Assembly: GCA_019694755.1 (NCBI GenBank) | Contig: JAIBBI010000026.1 | Span: 1-46,353, forward strand | Length of the DNA: 46,353 bases | Origin: Gemmataceae bacterium | GTDB taxonomy: Bacteria > Planctomycetota > Planctomycetia > Gemmatales > Gemmataceae | Reading direction: 5' to 3' | Shown: positions 1 through 8,224 of the stretch, piece after piece | How the letters are laid out: every line of letters starts with the position of its first letter | Position numbering within the stretch: the first letter of the stretch is position 1 | Notes under the pieces: model-generated | Seen by the model: only the letters and a program-made list of their open reading frames with translations | Told to the model about the DNA's origin: nothing | Database searches by the model: none | Made by a program: the position numbers and the translations under genes

Positions 1-3000
1 GCGCTTCGATGCCGAGCACCTGATTGCTCAGCACCGTCAGAGAATACCGCCCATCGACGAGCGACCCGAACTGCGTCCCCGGCCCGGAAAACGTCAGCGT
101 CACGGTGGTCGCGGTGCCGGTCGTCACGGCGGCCGACAGCGCGACCGTCTCGCTCCCGCGCCGCACCACAAACGCCCCGGCCGGGTCCCCCGCAAACATC
201 ACCGGCTGATCAAACGTCACAGTCAAAGACCGCACCACCGACCGCTGCCCGGACCCGTCCGCCACCTTCATCGAATTAATCGTCGGCGGCGGGGTGATAT
301 ACGCGAACACGTCGTCGAATCCGTTGTAATCCCGGATCACGAGGTCGCTGGCCGAACTTCGGAAGGCAATCACCGACCCCGTGCCGCTGATCTGGAGCGG
401 TTCGAGATAAGTCAGGCCGTTCCCAAACCGCATCGGGTCGTTGACCGATCGCGTCAGCAGCGTCACCTGGCCGGTGAGGCGATCGTACGTGTAAACCTGG
501 TCGTCGTTCCCCATCGGCGGATTCGCCAGCGCCATGCCCGGGGCGAGATCGGTCGCCTTGCTGAACCACGTCACGACCCGGCCGTTGCCGCTGATCGCGG
601 GAAACACGCTGGACCTGTTAGCCCCCACCAGCGGCTGCCCCGGGATGTGACTCACCAATTCGTAGTCCTGGCCGATCCGGTCGTACAGAATCATGTCGGA
701 ATACAGGGAGGTCGCACCGGGCACCGTCTTCGACGCGACGCCGCCGAACGCGATCCATCGGCCGTCGTCGCTGATGTCCGCGGCCCCGCCGCCGACCGCC
801 AGATTCGGGTCGTTGAAGCTCCGGCTGATGAGCGTATTTTCTCCCATCACACGGTCGTAAAGGAACAGGTCCGCGCCGCCGTTGGTATCGATCTGCCCGG
901 CAACGATGTTGGCGGCATTGTGGTTGTGTGCCACCCATCGCCCGTTCTGCGAAATCTTGTAGCCCTGCGAATAACCCCCGCTCGACACGGTATGCCCGGA
1001 GGCCGCGTGCGATACCATTTCGGTCGCGCCGGTCGCGGTATCGAACAGGAACGTCTGGTAGTTTGCGCTGCCCGAGTAGCCGGCTATGACGTCGAACGCC
1101 AGCGAGTAATAAAGGATCGCGCTGCCGTCGCCGCTGATCACCGGTGACGTGCTTTCCTGATTGCTGCTGGTGGTCGCGGAATCGAACCGGTGGTTGACCA
1201 GGACGTTCTGACCGGTCAACCGGTCGAACATGAACAGGTCGTTGCCGAGCAGACCGTACGTATCCGCCCCGTTGCCGTCGACGTAGCCGGGCACGAGGTC
1301 CGTCGCCTGGCTGCGGTAGACGACCCGCCGACCGGCGTCGTCGATGCTCTGTTCCAAGCTGTCGTAATCGGTGTACACGCCGCTGACGCCGTTGCCGCCC
1401 TGACTCAAAGCGCCCGCCGCTCGGCTCACGAGAGTATTGAGACCGGTGACGCGGTCGTAGAGGTAGACGTCGGTGCCCTTGTAATTGGTGATGACTTCGC
1501 CGTTGCCGTCGATGAAGCCCGGGACGAGGAGCGTCGAGCCGCTGCAATAGGCGACGTACCGCCCGTCGCCGCTGATGACTGGATTGGTCGACTGCCCCGC
1601 CGCCGTGGTCAGCGAATCGTGCGTGTGGCTGACCAGCGTGGTGATGCCAGTTTGCAGGTCCTTCAGAAAGATGTTCGATTGCACGCCGGGCGCCATCCCC
1701 GGCACGACGTTGGCGGCCATACTGGCAAACACGGCGTACCGCCCGTCGCGGCTGACCCCGGCACTGGTGGCCGCGCCGCCGGCAGTGACGGACGTCGGGC
1801 CGACCGGCCGGGTGATTGCGGTGTTGATCCCGGTCGCGGTGTCCCAGAGGAAGACATCGCTCGTTCCGTTGTAATCGTTCGCGACGATATCGGCGGCGTT
1901 GTAAGTGAACAGGACATATTGACCGTCCCGTGCGACGGAAAAGTCGTCCGGCCGGGAACCGTAGGCCGTGACCGTCAGCGCCCCGAACCGATGCGTGACG
2001 AGCCGAGTAGTTCCAGTCTGGGTATCAAAATAATAAATGTTCCACGTGTCAAAGCCCGTCGGCACGTAGCCGGTTATGAGGTCCGTGGCCATCGACATGT
2101 ACGCAATGTACCGGCCATTCCCCGACATCTTCACTTGAGCCGAAGAACCATTCGATACCATCCCGGACTGACCCGTCTTGCCGCTAACCAGCTGATACGT
2201 GTCCGTCGCAATGTCGTAAGCAATCGTCTGATAAACGTCGGTGAGCCACCCACTCGCACCCGGGACGAGATTCGTGGAGGTAGTCACCATCGCAATTACG
2301 CCTTTGCCTTCGCTGATCAAGAACGACAGATAAGACCCGTTGCTACCGCGAATTGTCGATCCGATCTCATGCGTCAGGAGCTTGACATCACCGTTCAGAC
2401 GATCGTATCGAAACCAATCCCCGTTCTGCACACCGTTCAGATCTACAAATCCCGATATTAGAGCATTGCCACTAACGACAAAGACGTACCTTCCGTCCGG
2501 ACTAAAGCCCCTCGAAGCAGATTGCCCTGCGGCAACTCCGGGGCCGCCTGACGGCACCTTGGAAATAAGAGTGGAAGCGTTTGACGATATCGAAAAGACG
2601 AATGCATTTCCCGATTCTCCAGTAAACCCGGAAACCAGATTTCGTGCATTGCTCGTAAATGCCACCATCTGTCCATCTAGCGAAAACTCTGCGCCAAAAC
2701 TGCCCCCATTGCCGCCTTTCATCGTGTTAGCGGCGTCGTGCGTCAGGAGTACCGTCTTGTCGATTGCGGTATCGTACAGGAATAAGTTATTAATCATCGA
2801 AGACGATCCGGTCCCAGATGTGTAACCTGAAATGAGGTCCGTTGCGGGACTGGCAAATACAATCTTCCCACCGTCGGAAGAAAACACCGGAGTTCCAGCC
2901 GCCTGATTAGCACCTGTTGAAGCCGTACCTGCTTTTCGAGAAATCAGACTGGTCGCTCCGGTCACGCAATCAAATCGATACAGGTTCAGGCGCCCTCCAT

Positions 3001-3430
3001 TCGCGCCGGGAACGAATCCTGGCACGAGGTTCGTGCCAGTCGACGTAAACGCGACATATCGGCCGTCGCTGCTAATCGTCGCGTCGCTGGCTATTGAGCC
3101 ATTTTCCAATTGATTAGTCGTTCCCGCAGCGCGATTAATCAATGTAGTCACGTTCAGCCAGTTGTCACGGCGATACAAACCTGCTTGCCGGATTCCGGCA
3201 TTGGGAAGTACTCCTAGTTCCTGCGACTCACTGTAGAAAATAAAGTACCTGCCATCTTGGCTCGAAACGCGCTGGGATCCGTCAGCGATTGTCGCACCAC
3301 CCATCGAAGCTGTCGCCGATACAGTTCCGACTGTGGCGAGCGCAGTCAGGCTGCTCGCCGGTAGGTTCCGTCGCTCCAGTTGACACACTTTGAGCATGTG
3401 CGACTTTTCCTGCACAATCGCGGACGCCAT
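1..3430 (-). CDS. Large exported beta-propeller repeat protein (partial, C-terminus outside window)
   Basis: One uninterrupted minus-strand frame runs from an ATG at 3430 to the window edge, giving 1143 residues; the C-terminus lies beyond base 1. A TGA stop lies in frame three codons upstream, so translation starts at 3430 or at Met12 (3397). Residues 18-26 read LERRNLPAS, matching the LExRxxP motif near the N-terminus of many large planctomycete exported proteins. About 16 repeats of roughly 65 residues follow, each centred on a variant of ISxDGRYVAFxS then LVPG and a D-x-F-L-Y-D-x-x-T strand. This is the TolB/PD40-type propeller pattern. After residue ~1045 the repeats give way to an Ig-like beta domain (TFDQPVMF, VTLTFSG). 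The role is unknown; a cell-surface or secreted binding protein is inferred. Sixteen blades would suit two stacked propellers. GC is clearly lower in the N-terminal part. Confidence 0.85.
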   Translation of the reverse strand, partial: MASAIVQEKSHMLKVCQLERRNLPASSLTALATVGTVSATASMGGATIADGSQRVSSQDGRYFIFYSESQELGVLPNAGIRQAGLYRRDNWLNVTTLINRAAGTTNQLENGSIASDATISSDGRYVAFTSTGTNLVPGFVPGANGGRLNLYRFDCVTGATSLISRKAGTASTGANQAAGTPVFSSDGGKIVFASPATDLISGYTSGTGSSSMINNLFLYDTAIDKTVLLTHDAANTMKGGNGGSFGAEFSLDGQMVAFTSNARNLVSGFTGESGNAFVFSISSNASTLISKVPSGGPGVAAGQSASRGFSPDGRYVFVVSGNALISGFVDLNGVQNGDWFRYDRLNGDVKLLTHEIGSTIRGSNGSYLSFLISEGKGVIAMVTTSTNLVPGASGWLTDVYQTIAYDIATDTYQLVSGKTGQSGMVSNGSSAQVKMSGNGRYIAYMSMATDLITGYVPTGFDTWNIYYFDTQTGTTRLVTHRFGALTVTAYGSRPDDFSVARDGQYVLFTYNAADIVANDYNGTSDVFLWDTATGINTAITRPVGPTSVTAGGAATSAGVSRDGRYAVFASMAANVVPGMAPGVQSNIFLKDLQTGITTLVSHTHDSLTTAAGQSTNPVISGDGRYVAYCSGSTLLVPGFIDGNGEVITNYKGTDVYLYDRVTGLNTLVSRAAGALSQGGNGVSGVYTDYDSLEQSIDDAGRRVVYRSQATDLVPGYVDGNGADTYGLLGNDLFMFDRLTGQNVLVNHRFDSATTSSNQESTSPVISGDGSAILYYSLAFDVIAGYSGSANYQTFLFDTATGATEMVSHAASGHTVSSGGYSQGYKISQNGRWVAHNHNAANIVAGQIDTNGGADLFLYDRVMGENTLISRSFNDPNLAVGGGAADISDDGRWIAFGGVASKTVPGATSLYSDMILYDRIGQDYELVSHIPGQPLVGANRSSVFPAISGNGRVVTWFSKATDLAPGMALANPPMGNDDQVYTYDRLTGQVTLLTRSVNDPMRFGNGLTYLEPLQISGTGSVIAFRSSASDLVIRDYNGFDDVFAYITPPPTINSMKVADGSGQRSVVRSLTVTFDQPVMFAGDPAGAFVVRRGSETVALSAAVTTGTATTVTLTFSGPGTQFGSLVDGRYSLTVLSNQVLGIEA

Positions 3431-3567
3431 TCCGCTTCAGCGAACCCGAGGTCGGCGAACGATCGCCGCTTCAAAAGAAGGCGGCGATTGCCCCGTATTC
3501 CCTTGCATGAGCCGACGGGCCGCAACCCCATTGCTGGGACACGATATCCCCCAACGCGACGGCTCTC

Positions 3568-3595
3568 ATTTTACACTAATACGGAATCCCCGCAA
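3568..3595 (-). promoter_or_regulatory. Possible sigma70-like promoter of the propeller gene
   Basis: On the minus strand TTGCGG (3595-3590) is separated by 16 bases from TAAAAT (3573-3568), about 140 bases before the ATG at 3430. It sits in an AT-richer patch of an otherwise GC-rich spacer. Planctomycete promoter consensus is poorly known, so this rests on the E. coli pattern only. Confidence 0.25.
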
Positions 3596-3690
3596 GCCCC
3601 GGCAGAACGCGCCCACCCACCCCGGCCGTCTCTGGCCGGGCTCGCAAAGAACTGCGACTCCACCCGCCACCCCGCTCCCTGAATTCCTCC

Positions 3691-3840
3691 ATTCGTCCAG
3701 TTCGTTTATTTCCTCCCCAGTGGGGTGGGCGATATGCCGAAAACGAATTTGTGAATCACCACCTCGGCGCGCAAGACCTGATCTTTTTGCCACTTGCGCC
3801 CGTTACCACTCCGGCCGAGTGAGAAATGCCTCCGGGGAGG
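3691..3840 (+). repeat. 150-bp dispersed intergenic repeat, copy A
   Basis: This aligns without gaps over its whole 150 bases to the reverse complement of 23914-24063, with about 97 of 150 positions identical by hand count. The first 60 bases have 50 identities and open with a shared 17-base block, ATTCGTCCAGTTCGTTT. A shared palindrome follows (CCCCAGTGGGG here, CCCCAATGGGG in copy B). The last 20 bases have 16 identities, ending CCGGGGAGG in both. Similarity drops to about half beyond each end. It begins 17 bp after the cheB-like stop and runs opposite to the flanking genes. Confidence 0.75.
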
Positions 3841-3857
3841 CAAATCGGCCGCGAGCA

Positions 3858-4877
3858 TTACCGACCAGCCACCCGAGTGCGGATAGCCGGACCGATCTCA
3901 TCGAGGGGTAGGACCTGCACGGCCGCGCCGAGTTCGGCGGCGGCTTTCGGCATCCCGTACACCACGCTCGTCGCCTCGTTCTGGGCGATCGTGTGCCAGC
4001 CGCGCTGCCGGAGGTTCAGCAGGCCTCGGGCCCCGTCGCTACCCATCCCCGTGAGCAGCACCGCGACGCCCGGCCGGGGCCAGTGGGCGGCCACGCTCCC
4101 GAACAGCACGTCCACGCTCGGGCGGTACGGATACTCGGCCGGCTCCACCGAATACTCCCACCGCCGATCCGGCCGGAGCACAAGATGATTGTCGCTCACG
4201 GCCACCACGACCTGTCCGGCCATCGGCGCCTCACCCGCCACCGCGGCCTGTGTCGTCAGCCCCGTTCGGCGGGCCAGCCACGTCACGAACCCGCCCGCGA
4301 AGTCCGGCCCGATGTGCTGCACCACCGCCACCGCCAACTTGGGTGCCGGAGCGAGCGTTTGCAACACCCGGCTCACCGCGTCCGGCCCGCCGGTACTCGC
4401 GCCGATCACGAGCAACTCCGGCAACCGACCAACATCCGGCCCGCTTGCCGCGCTCGAAGAGAACGCTGCTCCGGGCGGGGACGGTTGCTTCTGCCGGCCC
4501 AGCTTCGCCAGCCGATCGAGCAACGGCTGATGGCCGCGCATCTGGCCGTCCGGCCCGAAAGTCGGCGTCTTCACGGCATCGAGACCGCCCGCGCCGAGGG
4601 CTTCGTACACCTTGCCGAAATTCGCGCCGACACTGGCGGTGACAATGAGAATGGGGCACGGCGACTTGGCCATGATCTGCCGGGTGGCTTCGACACCGTC
4701 GACGCCGGGCATGATCAGGTCCATCAGGATCGCATCGGGCCGGTCGGCCGCGGCCTTGCGGATCGCCTCCGCCCCGTCCAGCGCGGACCAAGCCACGGAA
4801 TACCCGGGGACCGATTCCACCACCCGGCGCAACACCGCCTGGGCCAAAGCGAGGTCGTTGACAATGCCGATCCGCAT
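3858..4877 (-). CDS. CheB/WspF-type receiver-methylesterase
   Basis: This is a 339-residue chemoreceptor glutamate methylesterase/deamidase of the normal CheB length and domain order. The receiver domain (residues 1-~115) has phospho-acceptor Asp53 in LMDLIMPG. The methylesterase domain (~152-335) carries the catalytic triad Ser161 (GASTGG), His188 (VQHIG) and Asp281 (GMGSDGA). It removes methyl groups from receptor glutamates and resets adaptation when phosphorylated by the CheA partner. It is the last gene of the seven-gene operon, 6 bp after the CheA-like gene, which is the position of wspF in Wsp operons. In Wsp systems loss of this enzyme locks signalling on. All key residues are present, so it should be active. 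Confidence 0.95.
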   Translation of the reverse strand: MRIGIVNDLALAQAVLRRVVESVPGYSVAWSALDGAEAIRKAAADRPDAILMDLIMPGVDGVEATRQIMAKSPCPILIVTASVGANFGKVYEALGAGGLDAVKTPTFGPDGQMRGHQPLLDRLAKLGRQKQPSPPGAAFSSSAASGPDVGRLPELLVIGASTGGPDAVSRVLQTLAPAPKLAVAVVQHIGPDFAGGFVTWLARRTGLTTQAAVAGEAPMAGQVVVAVSDNHLVLRPDRRWEYSVEPAEYPYRPSVDVLFGSVAAHWPRPGVAVLLTGMGSDGARGLLNLRQRGWHTIAQNEATSVVYGMPKAAAELGAAVQVLPLDEIGPAIRTRVAGR

Positions 4878-4883
4878 CCTGAA

Positions 4884-7544
4884 TCAGGCCTTTCCCACGA
4901 GCGAGGTCACCGCCTCCAGGAACGTGTGATCGTGGAAGCTGCTCTTCGTCAGATACGCATTCGCGCCGACCTCCAGCCCGCGAATCTTGTCCTCCGGTCG
5001 GTCCTTGTATGACACGATGATCACCGGCACCTGCTTTAACTGGCCATCTTCCCGAATCCGGCGCACAAATTCCAGCCCGCCCATCCGTGGCATGTCAATG
5101 TCGCTGACCACCAGGTCGAACGACGATGCGCGAACTTTGTTCCAGCCATCCTGACCGTCGACGGCCACCTCAACTTCGTAGCCGTGCGTCCGCAGGATCT
5201 GCCGTTGCACCTCGCGGACGGTAATCGAATCGTCGACGACGAGGATCCGCTTCTTCGCCGCCGGCCCGGTCGACCGCTGGTCGCACCGTTGCAGTGTGCC
5301 ACTCTGGATGAACTGATCCATCGAGCGGATCATGTCTTCCACGTCGGCAATGAGCACCGGCGACCCGTCGTCGAGAATGGCGGCCGCACTCAGGTTGGGC
5401 ACTTTGCCAAGCCGGGGATCGAGTGGGCGGACGACCAGATCCTGCTCGCCGCGAAAGGTGTCGACGATGAGCCCGTACTGCCCGGAGGCATCGCTGAGCA
5501 GGACGACCGGCAGATGGTCCTCCGCCGCCCGCCCGGCCGGGAGGTCGAGCAGTTGCGACGCCAGCACCAGCCCAACGTGCTGTCCATCGACCGAGACGAA
5601 TTGCCGATGCTCGATCGAATGCACGTCCGACCGCGCGACTCGCAACAGCCGATTAATGCGATTGTGCGGAAAAGCGTACGGCTCGCCGGCAATCTCGACG
5701 AGCACTGCGCGGACCACGGAGAGCGTGATCGGCAGCGACAGGTGAAACGTGGTCCCCGCGCCGGGCCGGGTCGTCACATTCACCGAGCCGCCGATCTTCC
5801 GCAGCGTGTCCTGGACCACATCGAGTCCGACGCCCCGTCCCGAAGTCTCCGTCACCGCGGCCGCCGTCGAGAAACCGGGCAGGAACAGGAACTCGAGGAG
5901 TTCCGCCTCGTTCATCCGCGCGGCCATGTCGGCCGTGGCCAGTTTGCGGTCGGCAATCTTTCGGCGGATGACCTCGATATCGATGCCACCGCCGTCGTCA
6001 CCGACATCGATGGCCAGCATACCCGCGCGATGACGGACATTGATGCGAATCACACCCTCGGCCGGCTTACCCGTAGCCGCCCGCCGCTCGGTCGATTCGA
6101 GTCCGTGATCGACGGCATTGCGCAACAGGTGGGTCAGGGGTGCTTCGAGCTTGTCGAGAATGTCACGGTCGACTTCGGTCGCCAGTCCGTGAATATCGAG
6201 CCGGGCCTGCTTGCCAAGCCGCCGCGCCGTATCGCGGACAAGTCGTGGGAAGCCGCCGGCACCGTCGGAGAATGGCCGCATCCGACTGACGATGACTTCT
6301 CGGTACAGCCGGCTGTTGAGGTCCTCGGCCGCCCCGGCGTGATTCTCGAACTCGCCGATGCGCTCGCCCAGAATCTGCCGGCACCGGTTCAACTGCTGCC
6401 GGGCGTCGGCGAGTGGCGATTCGAGCAGATCACTCGCCGGCCCGGTGGCAACTCGCTGGGCCAACTGGTCGAGTTGTACGGTTAGAGTGTCCTGGTGCTT
6501 CTTGAGTCGGAGCAGCGACGACGTGAACGGCTGCAGCCAGCGGGCCTGCACGAGTGATTCGCCGGCCAGACTCATCAGCCTATTGAGACTCTGCGCCGTG
6601 ACCCGAACGACAGCCTCGGCCGACTCGGCGATCGACCCAGCCGGCGCCTCTGCAACCGGTTCCACAATGACTGGTTCGACGACTGGCACCGGCGTCGGTG
6701 GCAAGGCAGCGACCGACTCGCCGCGAGCCAATCCGCTGATGGCACCGCTGAGTTGAGTCACTTCGGCTAACCGCTTCCGCTGCCACTCTGACAGATCTTC
6801 GTCCGCCAGGGCCGCGAGCACGTCTGCGCCTTGAAGTAGCAGGTCGATATCTGTCGAAGTGAGCCGAATCCGGCCCGCCTGCGCCGCGACAAATGCGTCC
6901 TCCATTTCGTGAGCCAACTTGACGGCCGGGTCGAGCCCGACAATCCGGGCCGCCCCTTTCAGCGAATGTGCGGCCCTCATGAGTGGTTCGATACGCTGCG
7001 GATTGGTCGGCTCGCGCTCCAATTGCAAAAGCCCGCCATTCAGCCCGGCCGCGTGACTCCGCACTTCCTCGCGGAACAGCTCAACAAGCGAATGATCCAC
7101 CGCGACAACGCAGATCGGCGTCGGCGACTCTTCCGCCGGAGCGACGGCCGTGACCTCGGACTCTCCGGCCAATGATTGTGAGGCAGCCACAATCGCCTGA
7201 TGGATCTCGTCATTCCATTCTTCCGCTTGTAATGCCGCCAACGGTTCGAGTGTGGCGACCGCGGCAAGAGAGTCGTTGCACCGCTGCGCGGTCAACGACG
7301 TAGTGCCGGCGCGGGCGGCCGCGAGTTCCGCGTCGAGTACGATGGCCAGTCGCGCCGGCGCGTCGAGGTGGCAGATCCGCGACGCGCCGCGAATCGTGTG
7401 CAAGGCCTGCCCGGCTTCCGCGAGCGCCTTCGCGTTTGTCGGTGCGTCGGCCAGGACCGCATACGCTTCGCGCAGTACGGCCAGTTGCTGGGTTAACTCC
7501 GAGCGGAACAACTCCAGCATGGGATCCGGTTCGATATCGGTCAT
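4884..7544 (-). CDS. Hybrid CheA histidine kinase with C-terminal receiver (WspE-type)
   Basis: This is an 886-residue cytoplasmic kinase of the chemosensory array. Domains in order: a first HPt-like helical domain with His49 (HTIRGAS), a second canonical HPt domain with His193 (HSLKGAAR), a Pro/Val-rich linker (~280-305), a dimerisation/HATPase_c region with N-box Asn476 (LLRNAVDHG), G1 DDGGGID and G2 GRGVGLD, a CheW-like SH3 domain (~605-745), and a receiver (~766-884) with phospho-acceptor Asp815 (VVSDIDMP) and Lys868. The REC tail is the hallmark of WspE-type kinases, where it may act as phosphate sink or relay. The start ATG overlaps the upstream cheW stop as ATGA. Two HPt domains in tandem are more than classical WspE carries. 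Confidence 0.95.
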   Translation of the reverse strand: MTDIEPDPMLELFRSELTQQLAVLREAYAVLADAPTNAKALAEAGQALHTIRGASRICHLDAPARLAIVLDAELAAARAGTTSLTAQRCNDSLAAVATLEPLAALQAEEWNDEIHQAIVAASQSLAGESEVTAVAPAEESPTPICVVAVDHSLVELFREEVRSHAAGLNGGLLQLEREPTNPQRIEPLMRAAHSLKGAARIVGLDPAVKLAHEMEDAFVAAQAGRIRLTSTDIDLLLQGADVLAALADEDLSEWQRKRLAEVTQLSGAISGLARGESVAALPPTPVPVVEPVIVEPVAEAPAGSIAESAEAVVRVTAQSLNRLMSLAGESLVQARWLQPFTSSLLRLKKHQDTLTVQLDQLAQRVATGPASDLLESPLADARQQLNRCRQILGERIGEFENHAGAAEDLNSRLYREVIVSRMRPFSDGAGGFPRLVRDTARRLGKQARLDIHGLATEVDRDILDKLEAPLTHLLRNAVDHGLESTERRAATGKPAEGVIRINVRHRAGMLAIDVGDDGGGIDIEVIRRKIADRKLATADMAARMNEAELLEFLFLPGFSTAAAVTETSGRGVGLDVVQDTLRKIGGSVNVTTRPGAGTTFHLSLPITLSVVRAVLVEIAGEPYAFPHNRINRLLRVARSDVHSIEHRQFVSVDGQHVGLVLASQLLDLPAGRAAEDHLPVVLLSDASGQYGLIVDTFRGEQDLVVRPLDPRLGKVPNLSAAAILDDGSPVLIADVEDMIRSMDQFIQSGTLQRCDQRSTGPAAKKRILVVDDSITVREVQRQILRTHGYEVEVAVDGQDGWNKVRASSFDLVVSDIDMPRMGGLEFVRRIREDGQLKQVPVIIVSYKDRPEDKIRGLEVGANAYLTKSSFHDHTFLEAVTSLVGKA

Positions 7545-8224
7545 CGCAGCCTCGTCCGCAGCGCCTCAAACAGCCTGACTTCGTCGAGCAGACCGATTGT
7601 TCGATTGTTGCAGTCGAACACGCCCCGCGTCAGATGGCCCGACGCCCGACGAACGGTCGCCGGTACCGCCGCCAGTTGCGAACGGGGGAATCGATGCACC
7701 AGATCTACCTCATCGACAGGGAACACCCAGCGATCGGCATCCCGTCGCGTGACCAGCAACCGCTCCGTGGGGGAGGGCTCGCGGTCCTCAGTGCGCTGCC
7801 TCGAATCGAGATCACCGTTGCGAATACCGAGCATCCGGCCGATATTGACGCACAGGGCCAATTCGCCACGGATGTTAACGATTCCATCGAGCAAGCCGCC
7901 GCGGTGCGGTACGCGGTGAACGGTCCGCGGAGGCGTCACTTCCACCAGTGTGTGGACGGTCAACGCCAGCCACTCATCGTGCAGGCGGAAGATCAAAACG
8001 CTTTCGAGATCGGTCTCGGATTCCTGAGGTGAGGCCGCGAGGCGTTCGGTCCACTCTTCGAGGTATCCCGGAGGCGAAGGCGAGTTGAGAAACCGCCGGC
8101 CCGCATCGGTGAATACCGGGCAGTTGTGACAATGGACCACTTTGGCCAGTTCGGGGCATGATTGATCGCCGCGAATGCCAATCCGGTTCCAGCAATCGTC
8201 CACGACTACGGGGAGTGCCGTCAT
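7541..8224 (-). CDS. CheW-like scaffold with Cys-rich N-terminus (WspD-type)
   Basis: This is a 227-residue adaptor that should couple receptor to kinase. The CheW fold lies at ~75-222 (ILRF-like strand VLIFRLHDEWLAL, then GIVNIRGELALCVNIG). The N-terminal ~70 residues carry CWNRIG at 11 and cysteines 11, 23, 32 and 35 with a CxxC pair (HCHNCPVF). As I recall the family, this extension is the signature of WspD proteins rather than plain CheW. It overlaps by 4 bases with both neighbours (CheR-TPR upstream, CheA downstream), so translation is probably coupled. Whether the four cysteines bind metal or respond to redox is not known to me; it is an inference from spacing. Confidence 0.9.
   Translation of the reverse strand: MTALPVVVDDCWNRIGIRGDQSCPELAKVVHCHNCPVFTDAGRRFLNSPSPPGYLEEWTERLAASPQESETDLESVLIFRLHDEWLALTVHTLVEVTPPRTVHRVPHRGGLLDGIVNIRGELALCVNIGRMLGIRNGDLDSRQRTEDREPSPTERLLVTRRDADRWVFPVDEVDLVHRFPRSQLAAVPATVRRASGHLTRGVFDCNNRTIGLLDEVRLFEALRTRLR

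Larger units (their letters stand above)
3431..3857. other. 427-bp intergenic region between cheB-like gene and propeller gene
   Basis: No convincing gene is visible here. The stretch holds copy A of the 150-bp dispersed repeat (3691-3840), which includes the perfect palindrome GCCTCCGGGGAGGC at 3828-3841. That palindrome sits about 17 bp past the cheB-like stop and could form a terminator hairpin, although no T-tract follows. Nearer the propeller gene lies a possible minus-strand promoter around 3568-3595. Confidence 0.6.

Noticed and set aside
618-1547. 309-codon minus-strand frame opposite in phase to the propeller gene
   Set aside because: Its Arg/Gln-rich low-complexity translation is the typical out-of-frame product of GC-rich coding DNA; the true frame is continuous through it.
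1190-2461. Long open frame of 423 codons on the plus strand
   Set aside because: It is antisense to the propeller repeats. The minus strand shows 16 recognisable repeats in one frame, while the plus translation has no domain and only mirrors the GC-rich codon pattern.
3993-5012. 339-codon plus-strand frame over the CheB/CheA genes
   Set aside because: His/Arg-rich antisense shadow; the minus strand carries full catalytic motifs.
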